Assembly (NCBI RefSeq): GCF_008642275.1
Contig: NZ_CP029189.1
Coordinates: 6,244,001-6,308,000 of the forward strand
Length of the DNA stretch: 64,000 bases
Direction: 5' to 3'
Source of the DNA: Streptomyces venezuelae
GTDB taxonomy: Bacteria; Actinomycetota; Actinomycetes; Streptomycetales; Streptomycetaceae
Of this stretch, positions 41,873-50,938 are shown piece by piece. Under the pieces are notes generated by a model, which was given only the letters and a program-made list of their open reading frames with translations, did not search any database and had not been told where the DNA came from. Position 1 is the first letter of the stretch. The number at the start of each line of letters is the position of its first letter. A program made the translations under genes and the position numbers.

Positions 41873-44062
41873 GTGGGGCGAGGACGGTGGCGGACCGCGG
41901 GCAGCGCCCTGGTGCGGGTGCTCCTCGTCTGGGCCGTGTCCACCCTCACGATGCTCGCCCTGGCCGGGATCCTGCCGGACTTCCGGCTCCAGTCGGACGA
42001 CGGTGACAGCATCACGCAGATCGGGCTGACCGCCGCCTGGGCCGCTGGGGCCTTCGGCCTGCTGAGCGCGCTGGTCTGGCCGGTGCTCGTCCGGGCGCTG
42101 CTGCTGGTGCCCGCCCTGGTGCTCGGACTGCTCGTCTTCTTCCTCAACGGCTCGCTCCTGCTGATGGCGATCGCCCTGATCCCGGACGGCCGGAGCGAGG
42201 TGGCCCCCGATACCGCGGTGGTCGTCGCCGCCGTGATGTCCGCGGTGGCGTCGGCGACCTCCACCGCCCTGGCCGTGCGCGACGACGGTGCCTACCGGCG
42301 CAGGCTCTACCGGCTCGCCGACCGGCGCCGCCGCAGGCAGGGCAGGGCGGGCCCGACCCGGGCGGCCGAGGCACCGCCGGGCCTGCTCATGCTCCAGCTG
42401 GACGGGCTGGGGTACGAGGAGCTGCAGCACGCGTGCGGCAGCGGGCTGATGCCCACCGTCGCCCGCCTGCTGGAGGACGGCCACCGCGCCCGGTCCTGGC
42501 GTACGGACTGGTCGAGCCAGACGGGTGCCAGCCAGCTCGGGATCCTGCACGGCTCCAACTTCGACGTGCCGGCCTTCCGCTGGTACGAGAAGGAGACCGG
42601 CGAGGTGATGGTCTGCAACCGGCCGACCAGCGCGGCGGAGCTCCAGCGACGGGCCGTGGGGCGGACCGGGGACGGCGGACTGCTCACGCTGGACGGGGCG
42701 AGCCGGGGCAACCTGTTCAGCGGCGGCGCCGACCAGCTGGCCCTGGTGCTGTCGGTCTCGGCCCGGCGGGGGCGGGCCAACCGGTCCCGCGCGGGCTACT
42801 TCGCGTACTTCTCGGATCCGGCCAACGCCGTCCGCACGGCCGGGTCCTTCGTGGCCGAGGCGGCCCGGGAGATCGGCCAGTCGGTGCGGGCACGGATCCG
42901 CGGGGACCGGCCGCGGGTCCCGCGCGGCGGGCTGTACCCGCTGATCCGTGCCTTCGCGACCGTGGTCGAGCGGGACGTGGTCGTCGCGGCGGTGATCGGC
43001 GACATGCTCGCCGGGCGCTCCGCGGTCTACGCCGACCTGGTGGCCTACGACGAGGTCGCCCACCACTCGGGCCCGCGCGGCCGGGACACCGACCGGGTGC
43101 TGCAGCGCCTGGACCGCAGCCTCGCGCTGATCGCCCGGGTCGCCGAGCACGCGCCGCGCCGGTACCGGATCGTGCTGCTCTCCGATCACGGCCAGAGCCC
43201 GGGGGAGACCTTCCTCGGCCGGTACGGGCTGACCCTGGGGGACCTGGTCCGGGCGGGCTGCGGGCTTCCGGTCCCGCGGCGGGCCGGCCGCACCCGTAGC
43301 GGGGCCGAGGCCCGGGCCGCCGTGCTCGCGGCGCTGCACCGGCCGGTGGAGGAGGGCGAGGAGGCGAGCCCGGGGCCGGGCTCCGATCCGGTGGTGCTGG
43401 CCTCGGGCAACCTCGGACTGATCTCGTTCCCCGACATCCCCGGCCGGGCGTCGCGGGCACGCGTCGAGCGCGCGCACCCCGCCCTGCTGACCACGCTGGC
43501 GAACCATCCGGGGGTGGGATTCCTGCTGGTGGACGGGGTGGTGCTGGGCCGGGACGGACAGCAGGCCCGGCTGGACGTGCCGGGCGAGGCGGAGGAGCTG
43601 CTGGCTCCCTTCGGCCCGGGCGCGGCGCAGGCCGTCCGCCGGACCGACGCCTTCCCGCACGTGGCGGACGTCATGGTCAACTCGGCGTACGACCCGCGGA
43701 CGGGCACGGTGCACGCCTTCGAGGAGCAGATCGGCTCGCACGGCGGGCTGGGCGGGGAGCAGGCGCGTCCGTTCCTGATGTGGCCCGCGGAGCTGTCGGA
43801 CCCCGGCGAGGACCTGGCCGGCGCGGAGGCGGTGCACGCGGTGCTGCGGCGCTGGCTGCGGGAGGCGGACGGGCCGCAGGTGCCGGTGGCCGGGGCGGCG
43901 ACCCGCACGGCGGGGTCCGGGTGGGCGCTGGCGGGGGATGCGGCGGAGCCGGCGTCGGTGGGCGAGCCCGTGGACCGGCCGGTGGAGGAAAGCCCGCCCG
44001 GGGGCGCAAATAGCGGAAGCCTTCCTTCCGTAGAGGCGCCCGCGCGGGACGAAATCCGTTGA
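41873..44062 (+). CDS. Membrane-anchored alkaline-phosphatase-superfamily protein
   Basis: This 729-residue protein has four hydrophobic helices (about residues 12-130, phage-holin-family-like), a basic linker and a large phosphodiesterase/phosphatase domain. Metal and nucleophile motifs are MLQLDGLGYEEL, SSQTGASQLGILHGS (Thr or Ser nucleophile), VAYDEVAHHSGP, LLSDHGQSPGE and IGSHGGLGG. It may act on lipid- or envelope-linked phosphoesters. The start is GTG 41873, with GGAGG 7 nt before it. The frame from 41792 is not protein-like before this. Confidence 0.85.
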   Translation: MGRGRWRTAGSALVRVLLVWAVSTLTMLALAGILPDFRLQSDDGDSITQIGLTAAWAAGAFGLLSALVWPVLVRALLLVPALVLGLLVFFLNGSLLLMAIALIPDGRSEVAPDTAVVVAAVMSAVASATSTALAVRDDGAYRRRLYRLADRRRRRQGRAGPTRAAEAPPGLLMLQLDGLGYEELQHACGSGLMPTVARLLEDGHRARSWRTDWSSQTGASQLGILHGSNFDVPAFRWYEKETGEVMVCNRPTSAAELQRRAVGRTGDGGLLTLDGASRGNLFSGGADQLALVLSVSARRGRANRSRAGYFAYFSDPANAVRTAGSFVAEAAREIGQSVRARIRGDRPRVPRGGLYPLIRAFATVVERDVVVAAVIGDMLAGRSAVYADLVAYDEVAHHSGPRGRDTDRVLQRLDRSLALIARVAEHAPRRYRIVLLSDHGQSPGETFLGRYGLTLGDLVRAGCGLPVPRRAGRTRSGAEARAAVLAALHRPVEEGEEASPGPGSDPVVLASGNLGLISFPDIPGRASRARVERAHPALLTTLANHPGVGFLLVDGVVLGRDGQQARLDVPGEAEELLAPFGPGAAQAVRRTDAFPHVADVMVNSAYDPRTGTVHAFEEQIGSHGGLGGEQARPFLMWPAELSDPGEDLAGAEAVHAVLRRWLREADGPQVPVAGAATRTAGSGWALAGDAAEPASVGEPVDRPVEESPPGGANSGSLPSVEAPARDEIR

Positions 44063-44138
44063 TTTTGTGGCGCTTTCCCCGGTGGTCAACCATGTGTGGA
44101 CCTGCCCAGCATGTGAGACATCCCGAGGCGCACCACCG

Positions 44139-45542
44139 ATGACCAGCACCGCAACCCTGCCCACCCCGGCCACCGCACCCGCCGGGGCCGCCGCACCCCC
44201 CGAGCAGGGCCGCGACCCCCACGCACGCCGCTTCGGCCTCCCCGTCGCGACCTGTCTGGTCATGGGCAACATCATCGGCGGCGGGATCTTCCTCCTCCCC
44301 GCCTCGGTGGCCCCCTTCGGCACCATCAGCCTCGTCGCCTTCGCCGTCCTCACCGCCGGCGCGATCGCCCTCGCCCTGGTCTTCGGCCGGCTCGCCGAAC
44401 GCCACCCGCAGACCGGTGGCCCCTACGTCTACGCACGGGCCGCGTTCGGCGACTTCGCCGGCTTCCTCGCCGCCTGGAGCTACTGGATCACCGCCTGGGT
44501 CTCGAACGCGGCCCTGGCCGTCGCGGCCGTCGGCTACCTCACCGTGCTGTTCCCCGCGGCCGGCGAGCACAAGTGGTCCATGTGCCTGGCCGCCCTCGCC
44601 GTCCAGTGGCTCCCGGCGCTCGCCAACCTCGCGGGCACCCGCTACGTCGGCGCGGTGCAAGTCGTCGCGACCGTACTGAAGTTCGCCCCGCTGCTCCTGG
44701 TGGCCGTGGGCGGGCTGTTCTTCTTCGACCCCGCCAACCTCGGCCCCTTCCAGGCCACCGGCCAGAGCGCGGCCGGCGCCGTCTCCGCCTCCGCGGCGAT
44801 CCTGCTCTTCAGCTACCTCGGAGTCGAGTCCGCCACCGTCAGCGCGGGCGAGGTCCGCGACCCGGCCCGCAACGTCGGCCGGGCCACGGTCCTGGGCACC
44901 GTGGGCGCCGCCACCGTCTACCTGCTCGGCACGGTCGCCGTCTTCGGCCTGGTCGCCCACGACCGGCTGGTCGCCTCCACCGCCCCCTTCACCGACGCGG
45001 TCAACGCCATGTTCGGCGGCACCTGGGGCGGCACCGTGGTCGCCTGCGCCGCCGTGATCTCGATGCTCGGCGCCCTCAACGGCTGGACCCTGCTCAGCGC
45101 GCAGACCCCGTACGCCGCGGCCAAGGACGGGCTCTTCCCGAAGGCCTTCGAGACGAAGAAGCGCGGCGTCCCCGTCGTCGGCGTGGTCGTCACCGTCGCG
45201 CTGGCCTCCGCCCTCACCGTCTACAACTACACGGCAGGCACCCAGGGCGTCTTCGAGAGTCTGGTCCTGATCACCACCTTCACGGCGACCGTCCCCTACC
45301 TGCTCGCGACCGCCGCGCAGATCTACTTCCTGCTCTCCGGGCAGCGCGAGCGCGTCCACCCCGGCCGCCTGGCCCGCGACGGCGTCCTCGCCGCCCTCGC
45401 CTTCGGCTTCTCCATGTGGCTGGTCGCCGGCTCCGGCTACGCGGCCGTCTACCAGGGCGTTCTCTTCCTCTTCGCGGGCGTCCTCGTCTACGCCGCCATG
45501 TCCGCGAGGAAGCACCGCGCCGCCGCGACACCCGCGGAGTAG
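44139..45542 (+). CDS. APC-superfamily amino acid permease
   Basis: This 467-residue permease has 12 predicted transmembrane helices. The substrate signature GNIIGGGIFLLPAS is in helix 1, with RLAERHPQTGGPYVYARAAF and SYLGVESATVSAGEVRDP following. This resembles AdiC/PotE-type antiporters (arginine, agmatine or ornithine), but substrate cannot be fixed. The start ATG 44139 follows a 76-bp gap. It is followed by an SRPBCC gene at 42 bp. Confidence 0.88.
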   Translation: MTSTATLPTPATAPAGAAAPPEQGRDPHARRFGLPVATCLVMGNIIGGGIFLLPASVAPFGTISLVAFAVLTAGAIALALVFGRLAERHPQTGGPYVYARAAFGDFAGFLAAWSYWITAWVSNAALAVAAVGYLTVLFPAAGEHKWSMCLAALAVQWLPALANLAGTRYVGAVQVVATVLKFAPLLLVAVGGLFFFDPANLGPFQATGQSAAGAVSASAAILLFSYLGVESATVSAGEVRDPARNVGRATVLGTVGAATVYLLGTVAVFGLVAHDRLVASTAPFTDAVNAMFGGTWGGTVVACAAVISMLGALNGWTLLSAQTPYAAAKDGLFPKAFETKKRGVPVVGVVVTVALASALTVYNYTAGTQGVFESLVLITTFTATVPYLLATAAQIYFLLSGQRERVHPGRLARDGVLAALAFGFSMWLVAGSGYAAVYQGVLFLFAGVLVYAAMSARKHRAAATPAE

Positions 45543-45584
45543 CGTGGAAAGAAGGGGCCGCCCAGGGGGCGCCAAGGGGTCACC

Positions 45585-46028
45585 ATGTCCGCATTCAGGA
45601 AGAGCATCGACATCGACCGCAGGCCCGAGGACGTCTACGCGTACCTGACGGATCCCACGCACCTGCCGGAGTGGCAGGACAGCGCCGTGTCCGCCGTCCC
45701 GGTCGGCAAACTGCCCGTGCACGTCGGTTCGCTGATCCTCGTCACCCGGCGGATCGGCCGCCGACGGGTCCCCACGACCATGGAGTTCGTGGAGCTCGAC
45801 CCGCCGAGGAGCTGGCACGTGCACGGGGTCGACGGGCCGGTACGACCCGATGTGCGCGGCACCGTCGAACCCCTCGACGGCGGCGCCCGCTCCCGCGTCA
45901 CCCTGGACGTCGACTTCGAGGGCCGCGGCCTGGGCCGGGCCCTCGTCCCCCTCGTGGTCCGGCCCATGGTCCGCAAGGAGATGCCCCGGGGCGAGGCGAA
46001 GCTCAAGCACCTCCTCGAAACCCCCTGA
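45585..46028 (+). CDS. SRPBCC-fold protein
   Basis: This 147-residue single-domain START-like protein begins MSAFRKSIDIDRRPEDVYAY and LTDPTHLPEWQDS, typical of the polyketide-cyclase-2 group. A C-terminal helix ends EAKLKHLLETP. It probably binds a small hydrophobic ligand. It may share a transcript with the upstream permease (42-bp gap) and is followed by a strong hairpin. Confidence 0.87.
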   Translation: MSAFRKSIDIDRRPEDVYAYLTDPTHLPEWQDSAVSAVPVGKLPVHVGSLILVTRRIGRRRVPTTMEFVELDPPRSWHVHGVDGPVRPDVRGTVEPLDGGARSRVTLDVDFEGRGLGRALVPLVVRPMVRKEMPRGEAKLKHLLETP

Positions 46029-46061
46029 AGGCGCCCCACCGGGTAAAAACCGGATGCTCCG

Positions 46062-46100
46062 GGGTGTGTGGTGCGGCCACACTGGCCGCACCACACACCC
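46062..46100. terminator. Perfect 17-bp inverted repeat before the AAA gene
   Basis: The arms 46062-46078 and 46084-46100 are perfect complements around a 5-nt loop (ACACT). It lies between the SRPBCC stop and the GTG of the MoxR-type ATPase, 27 bp from the latter. It has no U tail, so it may be a terminator, or an operator for the AAA operon. Confidence 0.6.
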
Positions 46101-46127
46101 GCCACACCCCCGAGGACATCCACGCCC

Positions 46128-47189
46128 GTGCAGGCCGCCGTCACCGTCACCCCCGCCCAGATCCCCGAACTGCTGCTCGGCCTCGCCACCGTCCGGCCGG
46201 TGTTCCTCTGGGGGGCTCCCGGCATCGGAAAGTCCTCGCTCGTCAGGAAGTTCGCCGACGCGCTGGGGCTGGAGTGCGTCAGCCTGCTCGGCACCCAGCT
46301 CGCCCCCGAGGACCTGATCGGCGTCCCGCAGATCCGGGGCGGCCGGTCCGTCTTCTGCCCGCCGGAGGCCATCGCCCGCGACGAGCCGTACTGCCTCTTC
46401 CTCGACGAGCTCAACGCCGCGAGCCCGGACGTCCAGAAGGCCTTCTACTCGCTGATCCTCGACCGCCGGATCGGCTCCTACGAGCTCCCGGCCGGCTCCA
46501 TCGTCATCGGCGCGGGCAACCGGGCCACCGACAACGCGCTGGCCCGGCCGATCGCCTCCGCACTGGTCAACCGCCTCACCCACGTCCACCTCCAGGCGTC
46601 GGCGGGGGACTGGCTGGTCTGGGCCGGCGAGCACGGCATCCACCCCTGGGTCACGGACTACCTCACCGACCGCCCCGACCACCTCTGGTCGCAGCCGCCC
46701 AAGACGGAGGAGCCCTTCTCCACCCCGCGCTCCTGGCACATGCTCTCCGACGCCCTGCATTCCTTCGGGCCGGAACTGGACGAGCAGACCCTCAAGGTGG
46801 TCGCGCACGGCACCCTCACCCCCGCGCACGCCGTCTCCTTCTGCGGCTACGCCAAGATCGTGCGACACAGCTTCGGCATCGAGGCGATCATGAAGGGCGA
46901 CGCCTCCTGGCCCACCCGCCCCGCCGACCGGGACCTGCTCTACTACCTCGCCGAGGCCTTCCGGGGCCGCCTGGTCAAGGAGCTGCCCGCGCAGCGCGAG
47001 CACGTCTCACCCGCCCTGCGCCAGACCGCCTACCGGGCCAAGGCACTGCTCGTCCAGCTCGCCGAGATCTCCGTGGAGGTGGCGCAGACCGTCATCGCCG
47101 ACGACGCCGACGGCCTGCCCGTGCTGCCCTCCTGGTTCCTCGTGGAGGCCGCCCGCGACATGCCGCGCCTGGTCGAGGCCCGTCGGTGA
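46128..47189 (+). CDS. MoxR-type AAA+ ATPase
   Basis: This 353-residue ATPase has Walker A GAPGIGKSSLVRKF, a pore/substrate region LLGTQLAPEDLIGVPQ, Walker B CLFLDELN, sensor 1 GAGNR and an arginine-finger-like segment PIASALVNRL. MoxR ATPases act as chaperones with a VWA-domain partner, and the next gene encodes one, overlapping by 4 bp. The start is GTG 46128 (VQAAVTVT), after a large palindrome. The target complex is unknown. Confidence 0.9.
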   Translation: MQAAVTVTPAQIPELLLGLATVRPVFLWGAPGIGKSSLVRKFADALGLECVSLLGTQLAPEDLIGVPQIRGGRSVFCPPEAIARDEPYCLFLDELNAASPDVQKAFYSLILDRRIGSYELPAGSIVIGAGNRATDNALARPIASALVNRLTHVHLQASAGDWLVWAGEHGIHPWVTDYLTDRPDHLWSQPPKTEEPFSTPRSWHMLSDALHSFGPELDEQTLKVVAHGTLTPAHAVSFCGYAKIVRHSFGIEAIMKGDASWPTRPADRDLLYYLAEAFRGRLVKELPAQREHVSPALRQTAYRAKALLVQLAEISVEVAQTVIADDADGLPVLPSWFLVEAARDMPRLVEARR

Positions 47190-49003
47190 GCATCTCGCGC
47201 CCCCGGCCCAAGAAGGCCGCCCCGCCCGATCCCGCCGCCCAGGCCTTCGCCGAGGGGCTCGCCCTGGTCAAGCGGAACCCGGCCCTCGCCGCCGTCGGCG
47301 GAAGCGTGTGCGAGCAGTCCAAATGCCCCGGGACCCCCGACGCGGGCCTGGTCGCCGTGGACTCCAACGGGGTCCTCCACGTCCGCTCCGGACTGCGCGT
47401 CGAGCCCCGGACCTGGGCCTGGGCCCTCGCCCACGCCCTGCTCCACCTCGGCTTCGGCCACGTCCCGGCCGCAGCGGCCGAGAAGCGCGTACAGCCCGAC
47501 CGCTTCGACCTCGCCGCCCGCTGCGCCGTCGTCAACCGCTTCCTGCTGACCCAGCCGTCGCTGCGGCCCCCGGACGACCTCCCGGCCGAGTACCCCGGCG
47601 GTGACGAAGACCTGCTCGCGGCGCGCTGGCGCCGGGACGGCATCCCCGCCGCATACGAGCTCTGCGGCACCGCCGGCGACCACCCCGACCAGCTCCTGGT
47701 CACCTGGCGCGCATGGAACTCCACCCCGGTCCCCGACTGGGAGACCGCCTTCGCGCACGCCCTGACCCGCAGCGTCTCCGCCGCCATGGAGGTCGCCGGC
47801 GGGCGCCGCGACCGGGTCACGGGGGAGCGCGTGGCCCAGCGCCCGTGGGACCGGGCGCTGAACTGGTTCGTCTCCTCGTACCCGCTCCTCGGCGGCCTGG
47901 CCAGCGGCCTGAAGATCGTCGCCGACGCCGAGCTGGCCCGCGCCCAGGGCATCGACGTCGCCGCCGTCAGCTCCACCGCCGGGGAGATCTACGTCAACCC
48001 GCTGCGCACCTTCGAAGACGAGGAGTGGCGGTTCATCCTGGCCCACGAGATGCTGCACGCCGCCCTGCGCCACGGCGAGCGCCGCGGCGCCCGGGACCCG
48101 TACCTGCACAACGTGGCCGCCGACTACGTGGTCAACGGCTGGCTCGTCGAGATGGGCGTCGGTGACATGCCCGCCGGGCTGCTGTACGACGCGGAGCTGA
48201 AGGACCTCTCCGTCGAGGAGGTCTACGACCGGATCGCCACCGACCTGCGCCGTAAGCGCCGCCTCGCCACCCTGCGCGGCAAGGGCCGCGGGGACATCCT
48301 GGGCGACCCGCTGCCCCACCCGGGCAGCGCACCGTACACCGACCTGGACGAGTTCTACCGGCGCGGCCTGGTCCAGGGCTTCGACCTGCACACCCACGGG
48401 GAGCGCGGCCTGCTGCCCGCCGGGCTGATCCAGGAGATCAGGGCCCTGGCCCACCCGCCCGTGCCGTGGGACGCCCGGCTCGCCCGCTGGTTCGACGAGT
48501 ACGTGCCGCGCCCCGAGCCCGTACGGAGCTTCGCGCGCCCGGCGCGCCGCCAGGCGTCGACCCCGGACATCCCGCGCGCGGGCCGCTGCTTCCCGCCCGA
48601 GGAGGTCGCCCGCTGCACCTTCGGCGTGGTGCTCGACACCTCGGGGTCGATGAACGCCGCCCTGCTCGGCAAGGCGCTGGGCGCGATCGCCTCGTACGCG
48701 GAGGCCCGCGACGTACCGGCGGCCCGCGTCGTCTTCTGCGACGCGGCGCCGTACGACGCGGGCTATCTGCACCCGACGGAGATCGCGGGCCGGGTACGGG
48801 TCCGCGGGCGCGGCGGGACGGAGCTGCAGCCGGGCATCGACCTGCTGCAGCGGGCGGAGGACTTCCCGCCCGGGGCCCCGGTCCTGGTGATCACGGACGG
48901 CTGGTGCGACACCCTGCGCATCCGGCGCGAGCACGCGTACCTGATCCCCCAGGGCGCGTCACTGCCGTTCACCCCCAGGGGTCCCGTCTTCCGCCTGACC
49001 TGA
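47186..49003 (+). CDS. VWA-domain / metallopeptidase-like partner of the AAA ATPase
   Basis: This 605-residue protein has a DUF2201-type N-terminal domain and a C-terminal VWA-like domain with a MIDAS sequence DTSGSMN (about residue 484). The zinc-peptidase motif H-E-x-x-H is in LAHEMLHAALRHGE (about 287). A second, similar motif, LAHALLHLGFGH (about 82-92), lacks the catalytic Glu. Translation is coupled to the ATPase (GTGA overlap). The pair probably forms a chaperone-type complex that acts on a protein target; whether it cleaves is unknown. Confidence 0.88.
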   Translation: MSISRPRPKKAAPPDPAAQAFAEGLALVKRNPALAAVGGSVCEQSKCPGTPDAGLVAVDSNGVLHVRSGLRVEPRTWAWALAHALLHLGFGHVPAAAAEKRVQPDRFDLAARCAVVNRFLLTQPSLRPPDDLPAEYPGGDEDLLAARWRRDGIPAAYELCGTAGDHPDQLLVTWRAWNSTPVPDWETAFAHALTRSVSAAMEVAGGRRDRVTGERVAQRPWDRALNWFVSSYPLLGGLASGLKIVADAELARAQGIDVAAVSSTAGEIYVNPLRTFEDEEWRFILAHEMLHAALRHGERRGARDPYLHNVAADYVVNGWLVEMGVGDMPAGLLYDAELKDLSVEEVYDRIATDLRRKRRLATLRGKGRGDILGDPLPHPGSAPYTDLDEFYRRGLVQGFDLHTHGERGLLPAGLIQEIRALAHPPVPWDARLARWFDEYVPRPEPVRSFARPARRQASTPDIPRAGRCFPPEEVARCTFGVVLDTSGSMNAALLGKALGAIASYAEARDVPAARVVFCDAAPYDAGYLHPTEIAGRVRVRGRGGTELQPGIDLLQRAEDFPPGAPVLVITDGWCDTLRIRREHAYLIPQGASLPFTPRGPVFRLT

Positions 49004-49050
49004 CTGGCCCGACCTGACCCGACTTGACCTGACCTGACCTGACCTGACCT
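48996..49050 (+). repeat. TGACC pentanucleotide repeat
   Basis: Five perfect TGACC units (49025-49049) are preceded by degenerate ones starting inside the last codons of the VWA gene. It is a short microsatellite just before the shared terminator. Confidence 0.85.
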
Positions 49051-49073
49051 CGTCCGGTCCGGACCGGACGCAG

Positions 49074-49111
49074 AACGCCCCTGCCCCGCGGGTCCGCGGG
49101 GCAGGGGCGTT
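49074..49111. terminator. Bidirectional terminator between the VWA gene and hrdB
   Basis: A perfect 18-bp GC-rich stem (49074-49091 with 49094-49111) with a 2-nt loop lies between two convergent genes. It probably ends both transcripts. Confidence 0.85.
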
Positions 49112-49126
49112 GCGGTGCAGACCGAC

Positions 49127-50725
49127 TCAGTCGAGGTAGTCGCGCAGCACCTGCGAACGCGACGGGTGGCGCAGCTTCGACATGGTCTTGGACTCGATCT
49201 GGCGGATGCGCTCACGGGTCACCCCGTACACGCGGCCGATCTCGTCCAGCGTCTTCGGCTGGCCGTCGTTGAGGCCGTACCGCATGGAGACCACGCCCGC
49301 CTCGCGCTCCGAGAGCGTGCCCAGGATGGACTGGAGCTGCTCCTGGAGGAAGGTGAAGGAGACCGCGTCCGCCGGGACGACCGCCTCGGAGTCCTCGATG
49401 AGGTCACCGAACTCGCTGTCACCCTCCTCACCCAGGGGGGTGTGCAGGGAGATCGGCTCGCGGCCGTACTTCTGGACCTCGATGACCTTCTCGGGGGTCA
49501 TGTCGAGTTCCTTGCCCAGCTCCTCCGGGGTGGGCTCGCGGCCCAGGTCCTGGAGCATCTGGCGCTGCACGCGGGCGAGCTTGTTGATGATCTCGACCAT
49601 GTGCACCGGGATGCGGATGGTGCGGGACTGGTCGGCCATCGCGCGCGTGATCGCCTGGCGGATCCACCAGGTCGCGTACGTGGAGAACTTGAAGCCCTTG
49701 GTGTAGTCGAACTTCTCCACGGCGCGGATCAGGCCGACGTTGCCCTCCTGGATCAGGTCCAGGAAGAGCATGCCGCGGCCGGTGTAGCGCTTGGCGAGGG
49801 AGACCACGAGACGGAGGTTGGCCTCCAGCAGGTGGTTCTTCGCGCGGCGGCCGTCCTCGACCAGGATCTCCAGCTCGCGCTTGAAGGCGGGCTTGTGGTC
49901 CTCCTCCTCTTCGAGCTTGTACTCGGAGAACAGGCCCGCCTCGATGCGCTTGGCGAGCTCCACCTCCTGCTCGGCGTTGAGGAGCGGCACCTTGCCGATG
50001 AGCTTGAGGTAGTCCTTGACGGGGTCGGCGGTGGCGCCGGCCACCATGACCGTCTGCGCCGGGGCGTCGTCCTCGTCGTCGTCGGACAGGACGAAGCCCT
50101 GGGTGCCGCCGGCCTTGGGAGCCTCGTCCTCGGCCTCGTCCACGAGGTCCTCGGCAGCCCAGTCCTCGCCCTCGACGACGGGGGTCTCGCCCTCGTCGGC
50201 GTCCTTGGCGCTGGTCTTCTTCGCCGCGGTCTTCTTCACGGCGGTCTTCTTGGCGGCGGCGGTCTTCTTGACCGTGCGCTTCTTCGGTTCGGCGGCGGCC
50301 TCGGCCGACGTCTCGTCCCCGACGGCGGCGGCCGACGAAGCGGATATCGCCGTGGCGGTGGTGGTGACGGCCGTGGCCGCGGCGGTGGCCGCGGTCTTAC
50401 GGGCGCCGATGGGGCGCGGCGCCGCGGTGGCCTTCTTGGTCACGGTGCGGGCCGGGGCGGCGGCAGCCTTGCGGGGCTTCTTGGCGGCAGCCTTGGTGGC
50501 GGGGGCCGCGCTGACGTGAAGGGCGACACCCTCCTCGTCCAGGACCTGGTTCAGGCTGCGCAGGACCCGCTTCCACTGGTCCACCGGGATGCGGCCGGCC
50601 TCGAAGGCCTGGCGCACGTCGTCACCGTTGATGTGACCCTGCTCGCGGCCGCGCTCGACGAGCGCGACGAGGGCCTCGGATTCGGCGATCTCCGGAGGGA
50701 ACGTACGGGACGGGCTGAGCGACAC
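49127..50725 (-). CDS. hrdB: RNA polymerase principal sigma factor HrdB
   Basis: This is the essential housekeeping sigma-70. About 532 residues: a Lys/Ala-rich acidic N-terminal extension (about 60-200), then sigma regions 1.2-2 ([56 protein letters not shown]), region 3 and region 4 with [20 protein letters not shown]. The C-terminus [10 protein letters not shown] is typical of HrdB. The frame opens upstream (from 50902), but HrdB proteins start near SRTLPPEIAES, so I chose GTG 50725 ([16 protein letters not shown]), with GAGAGG about 6 nt upstream. It is transcribed from a SigR-type promoter, at least in part. Confidence 0.95.
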   Translation of the reverse strand: MSLSPSRTFPPEIAESEALVALVERGREQGHINGDDVRQAFEAGRIPVDQWKRVLRSLNQVLDEEGVALHVSAAPATKAAAKKPRKAAAAPARTVTKKATAAPRPIGARKTAATAAATAVTTTATAISASSAAAVGDETSAEAAAEPKKRTVKKTAAAKKTAVKKTAAKKTSAKDADEGETPVVEGEDWAAEDLVDEAEDEAPKAGGTQGFVLSDDDEDDAPAQTVMVAGATADPVKDYLKLIGKVPLLNAEQEVELAKRIEAGLFSEYKLEEEEDHKPAFKRELEILVEDGRRAKNHLLEANLRLVVSLAKRYTGRGMLFLDLIQEGNVGLIRAVEKFDYTKGFKFSTYATWWIRQAITRAMADQSRTIRIPVHMVEIINKLARVQRQMLQDLGREPTPEELGKELDMTPEKVIEVQKYGREPISLHTPLGEEGDSEFGDLIEDSEAVVPADAVSFTFLQEQLQSILGTLSEREAGVVSMRYGLNDGQPKTLDEIGRVYGVTRERIRQIESKTMSKLRHPSRSQVLRDYLD

Positions 50726-50785
50726 AAGGAGCCTCTCGTTGCGAACAGATAAGGGTGGGCGGGACATCATCGCGCGAACTCGGGA

Positions 50786-50812
50786 AACAGACCCGAGGGG
50801 GGTCTGTATTCC
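50786..50812 (-). promoter_or_regulatory. SigR-type promoter of hrdB
   Basis: On the minus strand GGAAT (50808-50812) and GTT (50786-50788) are 19 bp apart, matching the SigR consensus GGAAT-N18/19-GTT. In S. coelicolor one hrdB promoter is known to be SigR-dependent, so this is expected. It lies about 60 bp upstream of the chosen start codon. It would raise HrdB under disulfide stress. Confidence 0.75.
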
Positions 50813-50938
50813 GGGCCGCGCGAGGACACCTGTCGGTTCATCGCATGCCCGAGTCGATTCGTTACGCGCTGAATTGAGTGACCTGCGCCACGCTGTGGCC
50901 ACGCAACCGATCCGGCGCAGATCCGTCCGCTCTTCGGA

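Noticed and set aside
43677..47003. 1108-codon minus-strand open frame
   Set aside because: It runs antisense to the phosphatase-like, permease, SRPBCC and AAA genes. It has very high Gly/Glu/Asp/Arg content and no recognisable fold.
44573..49003. 1476-codon plus-strand open frame ending with the VWA protein
   Set aside because: Only the part from GTG 47186 is a real protein; the upstream part is an out-of-frame reading of the permease, SRPBCC and ATPase genes.
48996..49050. CRISPR-like repeats (TGACC units)
   Set aside because: The 5-bp units are adjacent without spacers; this is a microsatellite. No CRISPR array was seen elsewhere in the window.
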